Counted from the stretch's first letter, positions 1-7,553 are shown. The stretch: DNA of 20,497 nucleotides from Syntrophomonadaceae bacterium (GCA_003553895.1 PWFM01000113.1:1-20497), one strand, 5' to 3'. The notes: generated by a model from the sequence alone, not told the origin. A program made the numbers and translations.

Positions 1-116
1 GCTGGGTATCTGCTTCCGAAGGTCACAAGTGGAAAGAAGTAGTGGAAAAAACCGTCGAAGATGCGCGTGAAGCCGGGCCGTTTGAAGGTTTCAGGCGTCG
101 GCAGATCGACTGGTAG
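1..116 (+). CDS. flxD: MvhD/FlxD-like hydrogenase iron-sulfur subunit, 3' end only
   Basis: The window opens inside a gene: the frame with codons starting at base 3 is open to a TAG at 114-116 and gives a 37-residue tail that begins WVSASEGHKWKEVVEK. A W-(I/V)-S-A-(S/A)-E-G motif followed by an amphipathic helix is how MvhD/FrhD-type subunits end. In that family the protein carries a 2Fe-2S cluster and passes electrons between a partner dehydrogenase and HdrA. The next three genes are the other Flx-type subunits, which supports the call. The 5' part and the cluster cysteines are outside the window, so the assignment rests on a short tail plus context. The gene ends 16 bases before the next start codon and is surely co-transcribed with it. 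Confidence 0.7.
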   Translation, partial: WVSASEGHKWKEVVEKTVEDAREAGPFEGFRRRQIDW

Positions 117-132
117 GAGGGGTTTTTAAACA

Positions 133-1113
133 ATGGACTTGGATAAATTACGCGAAACCGCTGCCGAGGTGGTGGCTCGTGATGATGTAAAATACCTGAT
201 TGGCTGGAAAAAAGGGAGCTACGGTTTCCGGGTCGCCCCGGCTTTTGTGGAAGATGCCGAAAGCGCTGCAGAGCTGATCTTTTCTCCCCTCTGCACCGCC
301 AACCTGGCTACTTACCTGACCCTGGTGGAGCAATTACCTCTGCCCCGCGGGCAAGAACCCGATGACCGCAAAGTTGCCTTGATGGTTAAAGGCTGCGACA
401 GCCGGGCCGTGGCCCAGCTGCTGGTTGAGAAAGGGATCCACCGGGACAAGGTGGTCATTCTGGGCATTCCCTGTCCGGGTATGGTTGATCCGGCTTTGTT
501 GGCGGAAAAATATTCCGAGACAGAAGATCCGGCTGATATCAATTGGAGCGACGACGGTTTTGTTATCGTCCGTGACGGCGAAGAAACTGCCGTTCCCAGG
601 GAAGAGCTATTGGCTGAAAAGTGCCGGCTGTGCCGCTATCCCAATCCAGTAGTCAGCGATATTATGCTCGGTGAGCCGGTTGAAGCCTGGGAACCCGAGG
701 AAGATGAAGGTGTGGCCGAAGTTGAAAATAAAGATGTGGACGGACGCTGGGCCTACTGGCAGGATCAGTTTGCCGACTGTATCCGCTGTTACAGCTGCCG
801 CAATGTCTGTCCAATGTGCTACTGCCAGGATTGCATACTCGATCGCCTGAACCCGAACTGGGTTTACCGTTCGGTTAACTTCTCCGAGAATACAGCTTTC
901 AATATTGCCCGGGCTTTTCACCTGGCCGGACGCTGTATAGAGTGCGGTGAGTGCGAGCGGGTTTGCCCGGCAAATATTCCCCTGGGCAAGCTAAATCGCA
1001 AATTAGCCCGGGAAGTTCGGGACAAGTACGGCTTCGAGCCCGGATTGGATCCGGAAGCGGAACCGTTCCAGGCCAGCTACAAGCCTGATGATCCCGAGGA
1101 CTTCATACTCTAG
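133..1113 (+). CDS. flxC: FlxC-like 4Fe-4S dicluster electron-transfer protein with FrhB-like N-terminal half
   Basis: A 326-residue cytoplasmic iron-sulfur protein. The N-terminal half resembles the F420-hydrogenase/dehydrogenase beta (FrhB/FdhB) fold, including the motif VKGCDSRAVAQLL near residue 85 and a CxxC pair at C164/C167. The C-terminal half has two ferredoxin motifs: C216-x2-C219-x2-C222-x3-C226, followed by extra cysteines C229, C231 and C234, and C268-x2-C271-x2-C274-x3-C278-P. The tail is strongly acidic. An AGGAGGGG site lies about 10 bases before the ATG. It sits between the MvhD-like gene and the sulfhydrogenase-beta-like gene, the arrangement expected of Flx subunits that move electrons from NADH towards HdrABC. 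The family resemblance is clear; whether it should be called FlxB or FlxC is less certain. The extra cysteines could bind a further cluster. Confidence 0.72.
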   Translation: MDLDKLRETAAEVVARDDVKYLIGWKKGSYGFRVAPAFVEDAESAAELIFSPLCTANLATYLTLVEQLPLPRGQEPDDRKVALMVKGCDSRAVAQLLVEKGIHRDKVVILGIPCPGMVDPALLAEKYSETEDPADINWSDDGFVIVRDGEETAVPREELLAEKCRLCRYPNPVVSDIMLGEPVEAWEPEEDEGVAEVENKDVDGRWAYWQDQFADCIRCYSCRNVCPMCYCQDCILDRLNPNWVYRSVNFSENTAFNIARAFHLAGRCIECGECERVCPANIPLGKLNRKLAREVRDKYGFEPGLDPEAEPFQASYKPDDPEDFIL

Positions 1114-1124
1114 AGGTGGGTGAT

Positions 1125-2138
1125 ATGTCAGCAATGCTGTTGAATAAAGAAAAATGGCCTGAATTCGTCGGAAAGTTGACCGGTAAAAAAATCTGGGCGC
1201 CGCAGGGAGAAGGCCAGGAAATGCGCTTTGCTCCGCTAGACGAAGGTGATGCGCCCGCCCTGGAATATGGCAATACCCGGGTGCCTCCCAAACAGGCGCT
1301 ATTTCCCCAGACTGAAACTTTATTCCGCTTCCAGCTGGGCCGGGAAGATGTAGAAGTCCCGGAACTGGAAGAAGAGGTAGTCCTGCTCGGGGTGCGCCCC
1401 TGTGATGCGCGTTCCATGGCCATAGTGGATAATCTGTTCAGCTGGGAAGAAGATGATCCCTATTACTTCAAACGCCGGGAACTGGTCACCCTGGTTGGTT
1501 TGGCCTGTTCCGAACCCGGTTTAAACTGTTTTTGCACCTCTGTCGGCGGGGGGCCGGCTTCCACTGAGGGTCTGGACCTGCTGATGACCGACCTGGGCGA
1601 GCATTACCTGCTTGAAGCGGTAACCGAAAAGGGAGAAAACCTGCTCAAAGAAGCAGGCGATCTGCTGGAAGAAGCCGATGATGATAAAGTTAAGGAAAAA
1701 GAACAGTTAATTGAAGAATCAAAAGGCGCAATTAAGCGCAGCCTGGATACCGAAGGTATTCCCGAAGGCCTGCCCGGCCTGTGGGAAGATCCTCTCTGGC
1801 AGCGCGTATCGGCATCCTGTCTTGGTTGTGGGACCTGTACTTACCTGTGCCCAACCTGCCACTGCTTCGATATTCAAGATGAGGTGGAAGGTTTTGCCGC
1901 CAGGAGCTGCCGGATGTGGGACTCCTGTATGTTTGGTGAATACACCCTGCATACTTCCGGCCACAATCCAAGGCCTACGCGCCGGGAGCGGACCAGGAAC
2001 CGCATTAACCATAAATACAGTTACTTTGTCGATAAGTTTGATGTGATAGCCTGCGTCGGGTGCGGCCGCTGTGTTAACCTTTGCCCGGTAAATATCGACA
2101 TTGTTGAAATTTTGAAGCAGGTGAAGGAGGCGCTATGA
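1125..2138 (+). CDS. flxB: FlxB-like 4Fe-4S protein (sulfhydrogenase beta / AsrA family)
   Basis: A 337-residue iron-sulfur protein of the sulfhydrogenase beta / anaerobic sulfite reductase A family. The N-terminal domain shows the family motif GVRPCDARSMAIVDNLF and, further on, GLACSEPGLNCFCTSVGGGP. The C-terminal part holds two 4Fe-4S motifs: C232-x2-C235-x2-C238-x3-C242-P with nearby C245 and C247, and C310-x2-C313-x2-C316-x3-C320-P. A lysine/glutamate-rich linker of about 50 residues separates the halves. I place the start at ATG 1125, because AGAGGTGG at 1112-1119 is then a well-spaced ribosome site; a GTG at 1116 would sit on top of that site. The gene overlaps the next by 4 bases (ATGA), so the two are translationally coupled. 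Its likely job is to relay electrons between the flavin subunit and the other Flx/Hdr proteins. Confidence 0.8.
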   Translation: MSAMLLNKEKWPEFVGKLTGKKIWAPQGEGQEMRFAPLDEGDAPALEYGNTRVPPKQALFPQTETLFRFQLGREDVEVPELEEEVVLLGVRPCDARSMAIVDNLFSWEEDDPYYFKRRELVTLVGLACSEPGLNCFCTSVGGGPASTEGLDLLMTDLGEHYLLEAVTEKGENLLKEAGDLLEEADDDKVKEKEQLIEESKGAIKRSLDTEGIPEGLPGLWEDPLWQRVSASCLGCGTCTYLCPTCHCFDIQDEVEGFAARSCRMWDSCMFGEYTLHTSGHNPRPTRRERTRNRINHKYSYFVDKFDVIACVGCGRCVNLCPVNIDIVEILKQVKEAL

Positions 2139-2983
2139 AAACCAACGAAAACCCCTACATTCCGTATTACGCGACCGTAGAGGACACCTGGTTTGAAACC
2201 GGCGGCGAAAGGGCCATCAAGACCTTCAAAGTTGTTTTTGACGACGAAGAGGTACGCAAGAACTGGAGTCACAGCCCGGGGCAGTGCGCCATGATCGGCG
2301 TGCTGGGAGTTGGTGAAAGCATGATCTCCATTTCCTGCTCCCCTACTGAGGGTGAGTTCCTGCGTTTTTCGGTTATGAAGATGGGCAAGGTAACTCAGGC
2401 TCTGCACCAGCTGGAGGCAGGAGACAAGATGACCGTCCGGGGGCCTTACGGCAACAGCTTTCCCCTGGATGAGTGGGAAGGCAAGCATATTTTGACCATC
2501 GGGGGTGGTATCGGCCAGGCGCCAATGCGACCGGTTGTAGAATATGTCAAAGCCAACTATGAGAAGTACGGCGGATTGACCATGATCTATGGCGCCAGAA
2601 CCTCGGGTGATCTCTGCTTTAAAAATGAGTTCGAAGAGATGACCCGGGATGATGACCTTTCCTGCCACCTGACCATCGATATCGAAGAAGAGCAGTGGGA
2701 TCATAATGTTGGCTTTGTTCCCCAGGTGCTTTTGGATGTAAATCCTTCACCGGAGAACACCATTGCTGTTACCTGCGGACCGCCGATTATGATTCGCTTC
2801 GTCCTGGAAAACCTGAAAAAACTTGGGTTTGAAGATGACCAGATCTATACCACCCTGGAAAACAGGATGAAATGCGGGATCGGCAAATGTGGGCGCTGCA
2901 ATGCCGGGAATATGTATGTTTGTAAGGATGGTCCGGTATTTAACTATGCCACCCTGAAAGAAATCCCGGAAGCCTTCGCCTAG
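2135..2983 (+). CDS. flxA: FlxA-like FAD/NAD(H) oxidoreductase with 2Fe-2S cluster (sulfhydrogenase gamma / AsrB type)
   Basis: A 282-residue ferredoxin-NAD+ reductase-type flavoprotein. Visible parts in order: FAD-binding barrel with SISCSP near residue 67, the loop GPYGNSFPL near 105, the nucleotide-binding motif GGGIGQAPMR from residue 123, a CGPP motif near 212, and a C-terminal 2Fe-2S site C247-x4-C252-x2-C255-x7-C263 as in PyrK and sulfhydrogenase gamma. It should oxidise NADH (or reduce NAD+) and exchange electrons with the Fe-S subunits encoded just upstream. AAGGAGG lies a few bases before the ATG, inside the end of the previous gene. It is the last gene of the operon; a terminator follows about 95 bases later. 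A role in NADH-dependent Hdr electron transfer is inferred from the neighbours; sulfite reduction is less likely because no siroheme subunit is visible. Confidence 0.83.
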   Translation: MKTNENPYIPYYATVEDTWFETGGERAIKTFKVVFDDEEVRKNWSHSPGQCAMIGVLGVGESMISISCSPTEGEFLRFSVMKMGKVTQALHQLEAGDKMTVRGPYGNSFPLDEWEGKHILTIGGGIGQAPMRPVVEYVKANYEKYGGLTMIYGARTSGDLCFKNEFEEMTRDDDLSCHLTIDIEEEQWDHNVGFVPQVLLDVNPSPENTIAVTCGPPIMIRFVLENLKKLGFEDDQIYTTLENRMKCGIGKCGRCNAGNMYVCKDGPVFNYATLKEIPEAFA

Positions 2984-3078
2984 TTTGAAATAGCCGGTAT
3001 ACCTAATGGATTTAGTTAAGGACAGGGCTTGCTTTATAGACCACTGCAGGCTCCGATAATAACAGAGCTGAAAATTTT

Positions 3079-3117
3079 AGGGCACTACCCTGCCGGGGCC
3101 GGTGCCCTGTTCTTTTT
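3079..3117 (+). terminator. Rho-independent terminator of the flx operon
   Basis: AGGGCAC (3079-3085) pairs with GTGCCCT (3102-3108) around a GC-rich loop and is followed by GTTCTTTTT. It lies 96 bases after the stop of the FlxA-like gene and before the next promoter, so it ends the electron-transfer operon. Confidence 0.85.
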
Positions 3118-3142
3118 AATAATGCTGATCCGGCCGTTTCCC

Positions 3143-3171
3143 TTGTTACAGGTGCCGGGTTGTGCTAAGAT
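3143..3171 (+). promoter_or_regulatory. Sigma-A type promoter for the RseC-family gene and probably asd
   Basis: TTGTTA (3143-3148), a 17-base spacer and TAAGAT (3166-3171), preceded by TG one base upstream of the -10 box (extended -10). It lies just after the flx terminator. The predicted transcript starts near 3178, leaving a leader of about 56 bases before the ATG at 3234. Confidence 0.55.
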
Positions 3172-3185
3172 TTATAAGTAACCTG

Positions 3186-3204
3186 TTCCGGCTGTTTGCC
3201 GGAA
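3186..3204 (+). other. Hairpin in the leader of the RseC-family gene
   Basis: TTCCGGC (3186-3192) and GCCGGAA (3198-3204) form a perfect 7-bp stem with a 5-base loop. No T-run follows, so it is not a terminator. It lies between the predicted promoter and the ribosome site, and could stabilise the 5' end of the message or tune translation. Confidence 0.45.
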
Positions 3205-3233
3205 TTAATATTAGAAAAAAGGAGGCGCTGATT

Positions 3234-3707
3234 ATGGAACAGTTCGGGCTTATTACCGAGGCCAGTGGCGATACGGCTACAGTTAGCCTGCAAAAACATT
3301 CGGCCTGCGAAAAATGCGGCCGCTGTGGCATTTTAAGCGGGGCCGGCAAGCAAGATGTCGTGATCGAAGCCTCCAATCCAATCCAGGCTCAAAAAGGGCA
3401 GCGGGTGCTTCTTGAATCGGACGATCGACGGGTGCTTTTTGTTTCCTTTATGCTCTACATGGTGCCCCTGGGCGGTTTAATAGCCGGTATTTTTTTATGG
3501 CTGGCCTTTTCCGATTTTCTTGGGTTTAGAGACAACCAGGAGCTTTATGCCGTCGGAACCGGGTTTGCCATTATGGCGGTCATTTTTCTTTTTATCCGCA
3601 GCTGGGACAAGAGGGCCAAGGGCAATCCATATTACCGGCCGATTATTGTGGAAGTCATAGAGAATTACGAAGCTGGTACTGATTGTGATCCGCCCGATCA
3701 GCGCTAA
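3234..3707 (+). CDS. RseC/SoxR-reducing-system family membrane protein
   Basis: A 157-residue protein with the RseC layout: a short cytoplasmic N-terminal domain with a cysteine cluster C25-x2-C28-x2-C31, two membrane helices (about 67-92 and 104-122), and a short polar tail. The start MEQFGLITEASG is typical of the family. GGAGG lies 9 bases before the ATG at 3234; the longer reading frame upstream begins inside the promoter and is rejected. In Enterobacteria RseC works with the Rsx/Rnf complex to keep SoxR reduced, and in Clostridia relatives often accompany Rnf. No rnf gene is visible here, so the redox partner is unknown; the Flx complex next door is one speculative candidate. Only three clustered cysteines are present, fewer than in many relatives. 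It is followed after 50 bases by asd with no terminator between. Confidence 0.75.
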   Translation: MEQFGLITEASGDTATVSLQKHSACEKCGRCGILSGAGKQDVVIEASNPIQAQKGQRVLLESDDRRVLFVSFMLYMVPLGGLIAGIFLWLAFSDFLGFRDNQELYAVGTGFAIMAVIFLFIRSWDKRAKGNPYYRPIIVEVIENYEAGTDCDPPDQR

Positions 3708-3757
3708 GGTAGTTAAGGTTTGAGTATGATCAGCAGGCAAATAGCAGGAGGTGCATT

Positions 3758-4780
3758 ATGGCAAAAAAAGTAGATGTGGCGGTAGTAGGAGCGACCGGTA
3801 TGGTGGGGCAAAAAATGATCGAAGTCCTGGCCGAGCGTAAATTTCCCTTTGCAAACCTAAAGCTGCTGGCTTCCTCCCGGTCTGCGGGGCAAGTTTTGAT
3901 GGTGGGCGGTAAGGAATACCGGGTGGAAGAAATAACCCCCGCCGCTTTTGATGGCATAGATTATGCCTTCTTCAGCGCCGGTGAGTCTATCAGCAAAGAA
4001 TACGGACCGGAAGCAGCCCGGAGGGGAGCGGTGGTCATTGATAACAGCAATGCTTTCCGCATGGAGGAAGGAGTGCCCCTGGTTGTGCCGGAGGTTAACC
4101 CCGACGCCGCCAAAGATCATAAAGGAATTATAGCTAATCCAAACTGTTCCACGATCCAGATGGTAGTAGTCCTGAAGCCCCTGCAGGACAAAATGCCCTT
4201 GAAAAGGGTCGTAGCCGCTACTTACCAGGCCGTATCGGGAGCGGGTAAAGAAGCGGTAGATGAATTGAAACAGCAGAGCCTTGATTACCTGGAAGGCAAA
4301 GAGGTGAAAGCTGAATATATCCCCGGCAAAGGCGCTAAGCGCAAGTACCAAATTGCCTTTAATATGGTTCCTCAGCTCGATGTATTTGTCGAAGATGGCT
4401 ACTGCAAAGAAGAAGTCAAGATGCTAAACGAAAGCAGGAAAATCATGGGGCTGCCGGAACTGGCGGTAACGGCGACTACTGTGCGCGTTCCGGTCATGAA
4501 CGGGCATTCTATCGCTCTGAATGTGGAATTTAAAGGAAGCTTAAGTGCGGCAGAAGCTCGCTCCATCCTTAATAATGCGCCCGGTTTAATAGTAATGGAC
4601 AATACCGATCAACTGGAATATCCCATGCCTCTATTCGCCGACGGGGATGATGCCGTTTATGTGGGCCGCATTCGTCCCGACTATACGGTGGAGCACGGCC
4701 TTAATCTCTGGGTTGTGGCTGACAACATCCGCAAAGGGGCGGCTACCAATTCCATTCAAATAGCTGAACTCCTCCTTTAA
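3758..4780 (+). CDS. asd: Aspartate-semialdehyde dehydrogenase
   Basis: A 340-residue enzyme, normal length for the family. It reduces beta-aspartyl phosphate to aspartate semialdehyde with NADPH, the branch point to lysine/diaminopimelate, threonine and methionine. Visible: the N-terminal nucleotide-binding loop GATGMVGQKM near residue 11, the catalytic cysteine C130 in NPNCSTIQ, and the substrate-site region RVPVMNGHS with H250. An AGGAGGTG site lies 5 bases before the ATG. No promoter or terminator is evident in the 50 bases after the RseC-family gene, so read-through from the promoter at 3143 is likely. Unusually it is followed by aromatic-pathway genes rather than by dapA or lysC. Confidence 0.95.
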   Translation: MAKKVDVAVVGATGMVGQKMIEVLAERKFPFANLKLLASSRSAGQVLMVGGKEYRVEEITPAAFDGIDYAFFSAGESISKEYGPEAARRGAVVIDNSNAFRMEEGVPLVVPEVNPDAAKDHKGIIANPNCSTIQMVVVLKPLQDKMPLKRVVAATYQAVSGAGKEAVDELKQQSLDYLEGKEVKAEYIPGKGAKRKYQIAFNMVPQLDVFVEDGYCKEEVKMLNESRKIMGLPELAVTATTVRVPVMNGHSIALNVEFKGSLSAAEARSILNNAPGLIVMDNTDQLEYPMPLFADGDDAVYVGRIRPDYTVEHGLNLWVVADNIRKGAATNSIQIAELLL

Positions 4781-4819
4781 ATACAGCAACTTGCAAAATA
4801 GAAAGGGGAAACTAAATCA

Positions 4820-5833
4820 ATGATTGTGGTTATGAACCCTGGCGCTTCGGAAGAAGATGTCAGCAGGATAACAGAAAAATTGAAGCAGATGGGTTACGGA
4901 GTGCACCTTTCGAGCGGAGAAAGGCGGACCATTATCGGGGTTATCGGTCAGCGCCGGGAAGAAGCGGCCCAGGCCCTGGAAGCTATGCCCCAGGTGGAAC
5001 AGGTTGTTTTTATCACCCGGCCTTTCAAACTGGCCGGCCGGGAATTTCACCCGGACAACACTGTGATCAAGCTGGGCGATACGTCTATAGGGGCATCAGA
5101 ACTGGTGGTTATGGCCGGCCCCTGTGCCGTGGAAAGTGAAGACCAGTTGATGGAAGCTGCTGCAGCGGTTAAGGAAGCCGGAGCTCAGGCCTTTAGGGCC
5201 GGAGCCTTTAAACCACGCACCTCTCCTTACAGTTTTCAAGGCCTTGAATATGAAGGCTTAAAATACCTGGACAAGGTCCGCTCTGAAACAGGCCTGCTGA
5301 TCGTGACCGAGATTATGGATCAGTTCAGTGTAGAAGAAGTGGCCGATTGTGCAGACATCATCCAGGTTGGCGCCCGCAACATGCAGAATTATTATCTTCT
5401 TCGAGAACTGGGCAAGATCCGCAAGCCGGTGCTTTTGAAAAGAGGCCTTTCCGCCACCATTGAGGAGTGGCTGATGGCAGCGGAGTACATTCTAAGCGGC
5501 GGCAATTACGAAGTAATCTTATGTGAACGAGGTATCCGCACTTTCGAACCCTATACCAGGAATACCCTGGATTTAAGCGCCATACCTATGGTTAAGCATT
5601 TAAGCCACCTGCCGGTGATTGTCGATCCAAGCCATGGCACCGGCCATTCCTACCTGGTCCCGGCCATGAGCAAAGCTGCTCTGGCTGCCGGCTCGGATGG
5701 TCTGATGATCGAAGTCCACCCAAAACCGGAGGAAGCTTTATCAGATGGACCACAGTCTCTTAACCCTGAGCAGTTCAAGAGCCTGATCAAAGATTTAAAA
5801 GGAGTGGCTCTAAGTGCCGGCAGGCTCCTATAA
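4820..5833 (+). CDS. aroF: 3-deoxy-7-phosphoheptulonate (DAHP) synthase, type I-beta with N-terminal regulatory domain
   Basis: A 337-residue enzyme that condenses phosphoenolpyruvate and erythrose 4-phosphate, the first step of the shikimate pathway. Residues 1 to about 70 form the ferredoxin-like domain (MIVVMNPGASEED onwards) seen in the Thermotoga-type enzyme, where it mediates feedback inhibition. The barrel follows, with MAGPCAVES (metal-ligand cysteine C102), RAGAFKPRTSPYSFQG, DIIQVGARNMQN, LLKRG and VIVDPSHGTGH, together the PEP, phosphate and metal sites. GAAAGGGG stands about 11 bases before the ATG. It overlaps the start of tyrA by 20 bases, so the two are coupled. The length matches Thermotoga-type AroF and there is no fused chorismate mutase domain. 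Confidence 0.95.
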   Translation: MIVVMNPGASEEDVSRITEKLKQMGYGVHLSSGERRTIIGVIGQRREEAAQALEAMPQVEQVVFITRPFKLAGREFHPDNTVIKLGDTSIGASELVVMAGPCAVESEDQLMEAAAAVKEAGAQAFRAGAFKPRTSPYSFQGLEYEGLKYLDKVRSETGLLIVTEIMDQFSVEEVADCADIIQVGARNMQNYYLLRELGKIRKPVLLKRGLSATIEEWLMAAEYILSGGNYEVILCERGIRTFEPYTRNTLDLSAIPMVKHLSHLPVIVDPSHGTGHSYLVPAMSKAALAAGSDGLMIEVHPKPEEALSDGPQSLNPEQFKSLIKDLKGVALSAGRLL

Positions 5834-6938
5834 AAGCGGGTTCTTCTATAACCGGGCTGCTTTGATCGGCACCGGTCTGATCGGCGGGACTATTGGCATT
5901 GCCCTCCGGGAAAGGCGCCTGGTCAGGCAGGTGGTCGGTTACGATCAGGACTCTGCTTCGCTTGAAGAAGCCTGCAGGAAGGGGGTTGTGGACAGGGCTG
6001 CCGGTTCACTGGCCGATGCAGTCGGCGGAGCCGACCTGGTTATTATAGCCGTTCCTGTACTGCGCACGATTGAATTGATTGAACAAATAATGCCTTTAGT
6101 CGCTGAAGGAACGGTTATTACAGACGTAGGAAGCACCAAAAGCAAAATCATGGATAAAATGAAAAAGTTTATGCCTGCTTCGATTAACTTTATTGGCGGT
6201 CATCCCATGACCGGATCCGAGGTGAGCGGTATTGGTGGCGCTGATCCCGCCTTGCTGGAAAATGCAATCTATGTTCTTACCCCGGGACCATTTTGCCCCG
6301 ACAATGTCATTCAAAAGCTGGAGGAGATGCTTAAAGAAACGGGTGCGCAGCCCCTGATTCTCGATCCGGAAGTCCATGATCGAGTAGTGGCTTCGGTAAG
6401 TCACCTGCCGCAGGTAGCATCAGCAGCCCTGGTGCAGAGTGTGGCCGGCACCGGGGATATGGACCTGGTCCGGACTTTGGCTGCAGGCGGTTTCCGGGAC
6501 AGCACCAGGATTGCTTTAAGCGATCCCGTCCTCTGGCGGGATATTTGCCTTAGCAACCGAAAATATTTACTGAAGACCCTATCTTCTTTCAAGGATTGCC
6601 TCGACCACTTTTATAAATTTCTTTATGAAGGTAACGATGAAGCCATTGAAGGCTTTTTCAGAGAAGCTCGTGATTACCGGCGCAATATCCCTTACCGGGG
6701 CCGGGGCATCCTGCCAGAGCTTCATGAAATCATAGTTTTAATCAGGGATACACCCGGCGCCATCGGGCACCTGGCCGGGATGCTGGGTGATGCCGGTATT
6801 AACATCGATGCCATCGAGATACTGCACGTCCGCGAACTGGCTGGAGGCAGCCTCCGCCTGGGTTTCAGGCGCCCTGATCAGCAGCATCAGGCCCTGGAAT
6901 TACTATATAAAAAAGGCTACCCCGTCCACGAAAAGTAA
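5814..6938 (+). CDS. tyrA: Prephenate dehydrogenase with C-terminal ACT domain
   Basis: A 374-residue enzyme that oxidatively decarboxylates prephenate to 4-hydroxyphenylpyruvate for tyrosine synthesis. Visible: the NAD-binding motif ALIGTGLIGG near residue 16, the active-site region GGHPMTGSEVSG with H130, the motif VASVSHLPQ near 195, and an ACT ligand-binding domain from about residue 303 (HEIIVLIRDTPGAIGHLAG), probably for tyrosine feedback. The start is a GTG at 5814 inside the end of aroF, with AAAAGGAG about 10 bases upstream; this gives the family's usual N-terminus with only about 15 extra residues. It is the last gene of this plus-strand run. No clear terminator follows in the 129 bases before the convergent regulator gene. 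Confidence 0.93.
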   Translation: MPAGSYKSGFFYNRAALIGTGLIGGTIGIALRERRLVRQVVGYDQDSASLEEACRKGVVDRAAGSLADAVGGADLVIIAVPVLRTIELIEQIMPLVAEGTVITDVGSTKSKIMDKMKKFMPASINFIGGHPMTGSEVSGIGGADPALLENAIYVLTPGPFCPDNVIQKLEEMLKETGAQPLILDPEVHDRVVASVSHLPQVASAALVQSVAGTGDMDLVRTLAAGGFRDSTRIALSDPVLWRDICLSNRKYLLKTLSSFKDCLDHFYKFLYEGNDEAIEGFFREARDYRRNIPYRGRGILPELHEIIVLIRDTPGAIGHLAGMLGDAGINIDAIEILHVRELAGGSLRLGFRRPDQQHQALELLYKKGYPVHEK

Positions 6939-7067
6939 AAAAGGCAGACGAAATACCCACCTGGATTCCGGCTCAGTATTAATGTCAACGTGGGCATTAA
7001 CTACTGCCATTCAGCTATGCAATGCCAGTATTTTGAGCGCGCAGCTGATCCGTATTTGAATAAAGGC

Positions 7068-7499
7068 TTAACCCTGCTGGTACAATTTTTCCTGTTCACT
7101 GGCCAGTTCGGCCAGGGTCTGGGCCTGCAGTTCATTCTTCATCGTTTCTTTTACCCTTGTCCATACCGAGCGGGTTACGCACTTGTCCCCCCTGTCGCAG
7201 AGTTCGTCATCCACGCAAGCTACCGGGGCTATAGAGCCTTCCACGCTTTCAACAATATCATAGAGCGTAATCGAGTCGGGGCTTACGGCCATATGGTAAC
7301 CGCCCCGACTGCCTTTTTGGGTGCGGACGTAACCCCGCGCCCTCAGCGGAGCCATGATCTGCTCCAGGTACTTAACAGAAATATCCTGTTTACAGGCAAT
7401 GTCATTAAGTTGCACCGGTTCTGATTTATAAGACAAAGCCAGCTCGATCATCGCCCGTGCGGCATAACGAACTTTAGTAGATAATTGCAGTTTCCTCAA
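7068..7499 (-). CDS. Rrf2-family transcriptional regulator, IscR-like with three cluster cysteines
   Basis: A winged-helix regulator of about 143 residues. The body begins LSTKVRYAARAMIELA, the family's N-terminus; a recognition-helix region KYLEQIMAPLRARGYVRTQKG and wing RGGYHMA follow. The segment C-VDDEL-C-DRGDK-C has the C-x5-C-x5-C spacing of the Fe-S ligands of IscR, so Fe-S or redox sensing is likely. The start is not obvious: no ATG is suitable. TTG at 7499 is used here; CTG at 7490 would have the better spacing (9 bases) from GGGAGG. A GTG at 7553 lies upstream of the predicted transcription start and is excluded. No isc or suf genes adjoin, so the regulon is unknown. Its promoter carries an inverted repeat over the -35 box, suggesting autoregulation. 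Confidence 0.88.
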   Translation of the reverse strand: MRKLQLSTKVRYAARAMIELALSYKSEPVQLNDIACKQDISVKYLEQIMAPLRARGYVRTQKGSRGGYHMAVSPDSITLYDIVESVEGSIAPVACVDDELCDRGDKCVTRSVWTRVKETMKNELQAQTLAELASEQEKLYQQG

Positions 7500-7553
7500 C
7501 CTCCCGTTAAGCAATAATAGTTTATCTATTTTAATAATGGCTATACTACACAC

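Noticed and set aside
1116..1124. GTG start for the FlxB-like gene
   Set aside because: It falls on top of the AGAGGTGG ribosome site; ATG 1125 is correctly spaced.
3162..3233. Longer reading frame upstream of the RseC-family gene
   Set aside because: It begins inside the predicted -10 region, has no ribosome site and adds residues foreign to the family.
6979..7000. TTAATG / CATTAA hairpin between tyrA and the Rrf2 gene
   Set aside because: Only a 6-bp AT-rich stem with no T-run on either strand, so neither a convincing terminator nor an operator.
6787..7424. Plus-strand open frames overlapping the end of tyrA and the Rrf2 gene
   Set aside because: They are shadows of the real genes: no ribosome site, no recognisable domains and no membrane or motif pattern.
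7500..7553. GTG start at 7553 for the Rrf2 gene
   Set aside because: It is upstream of the predicted transcription start (about 7547) and directly next to the -10 box.
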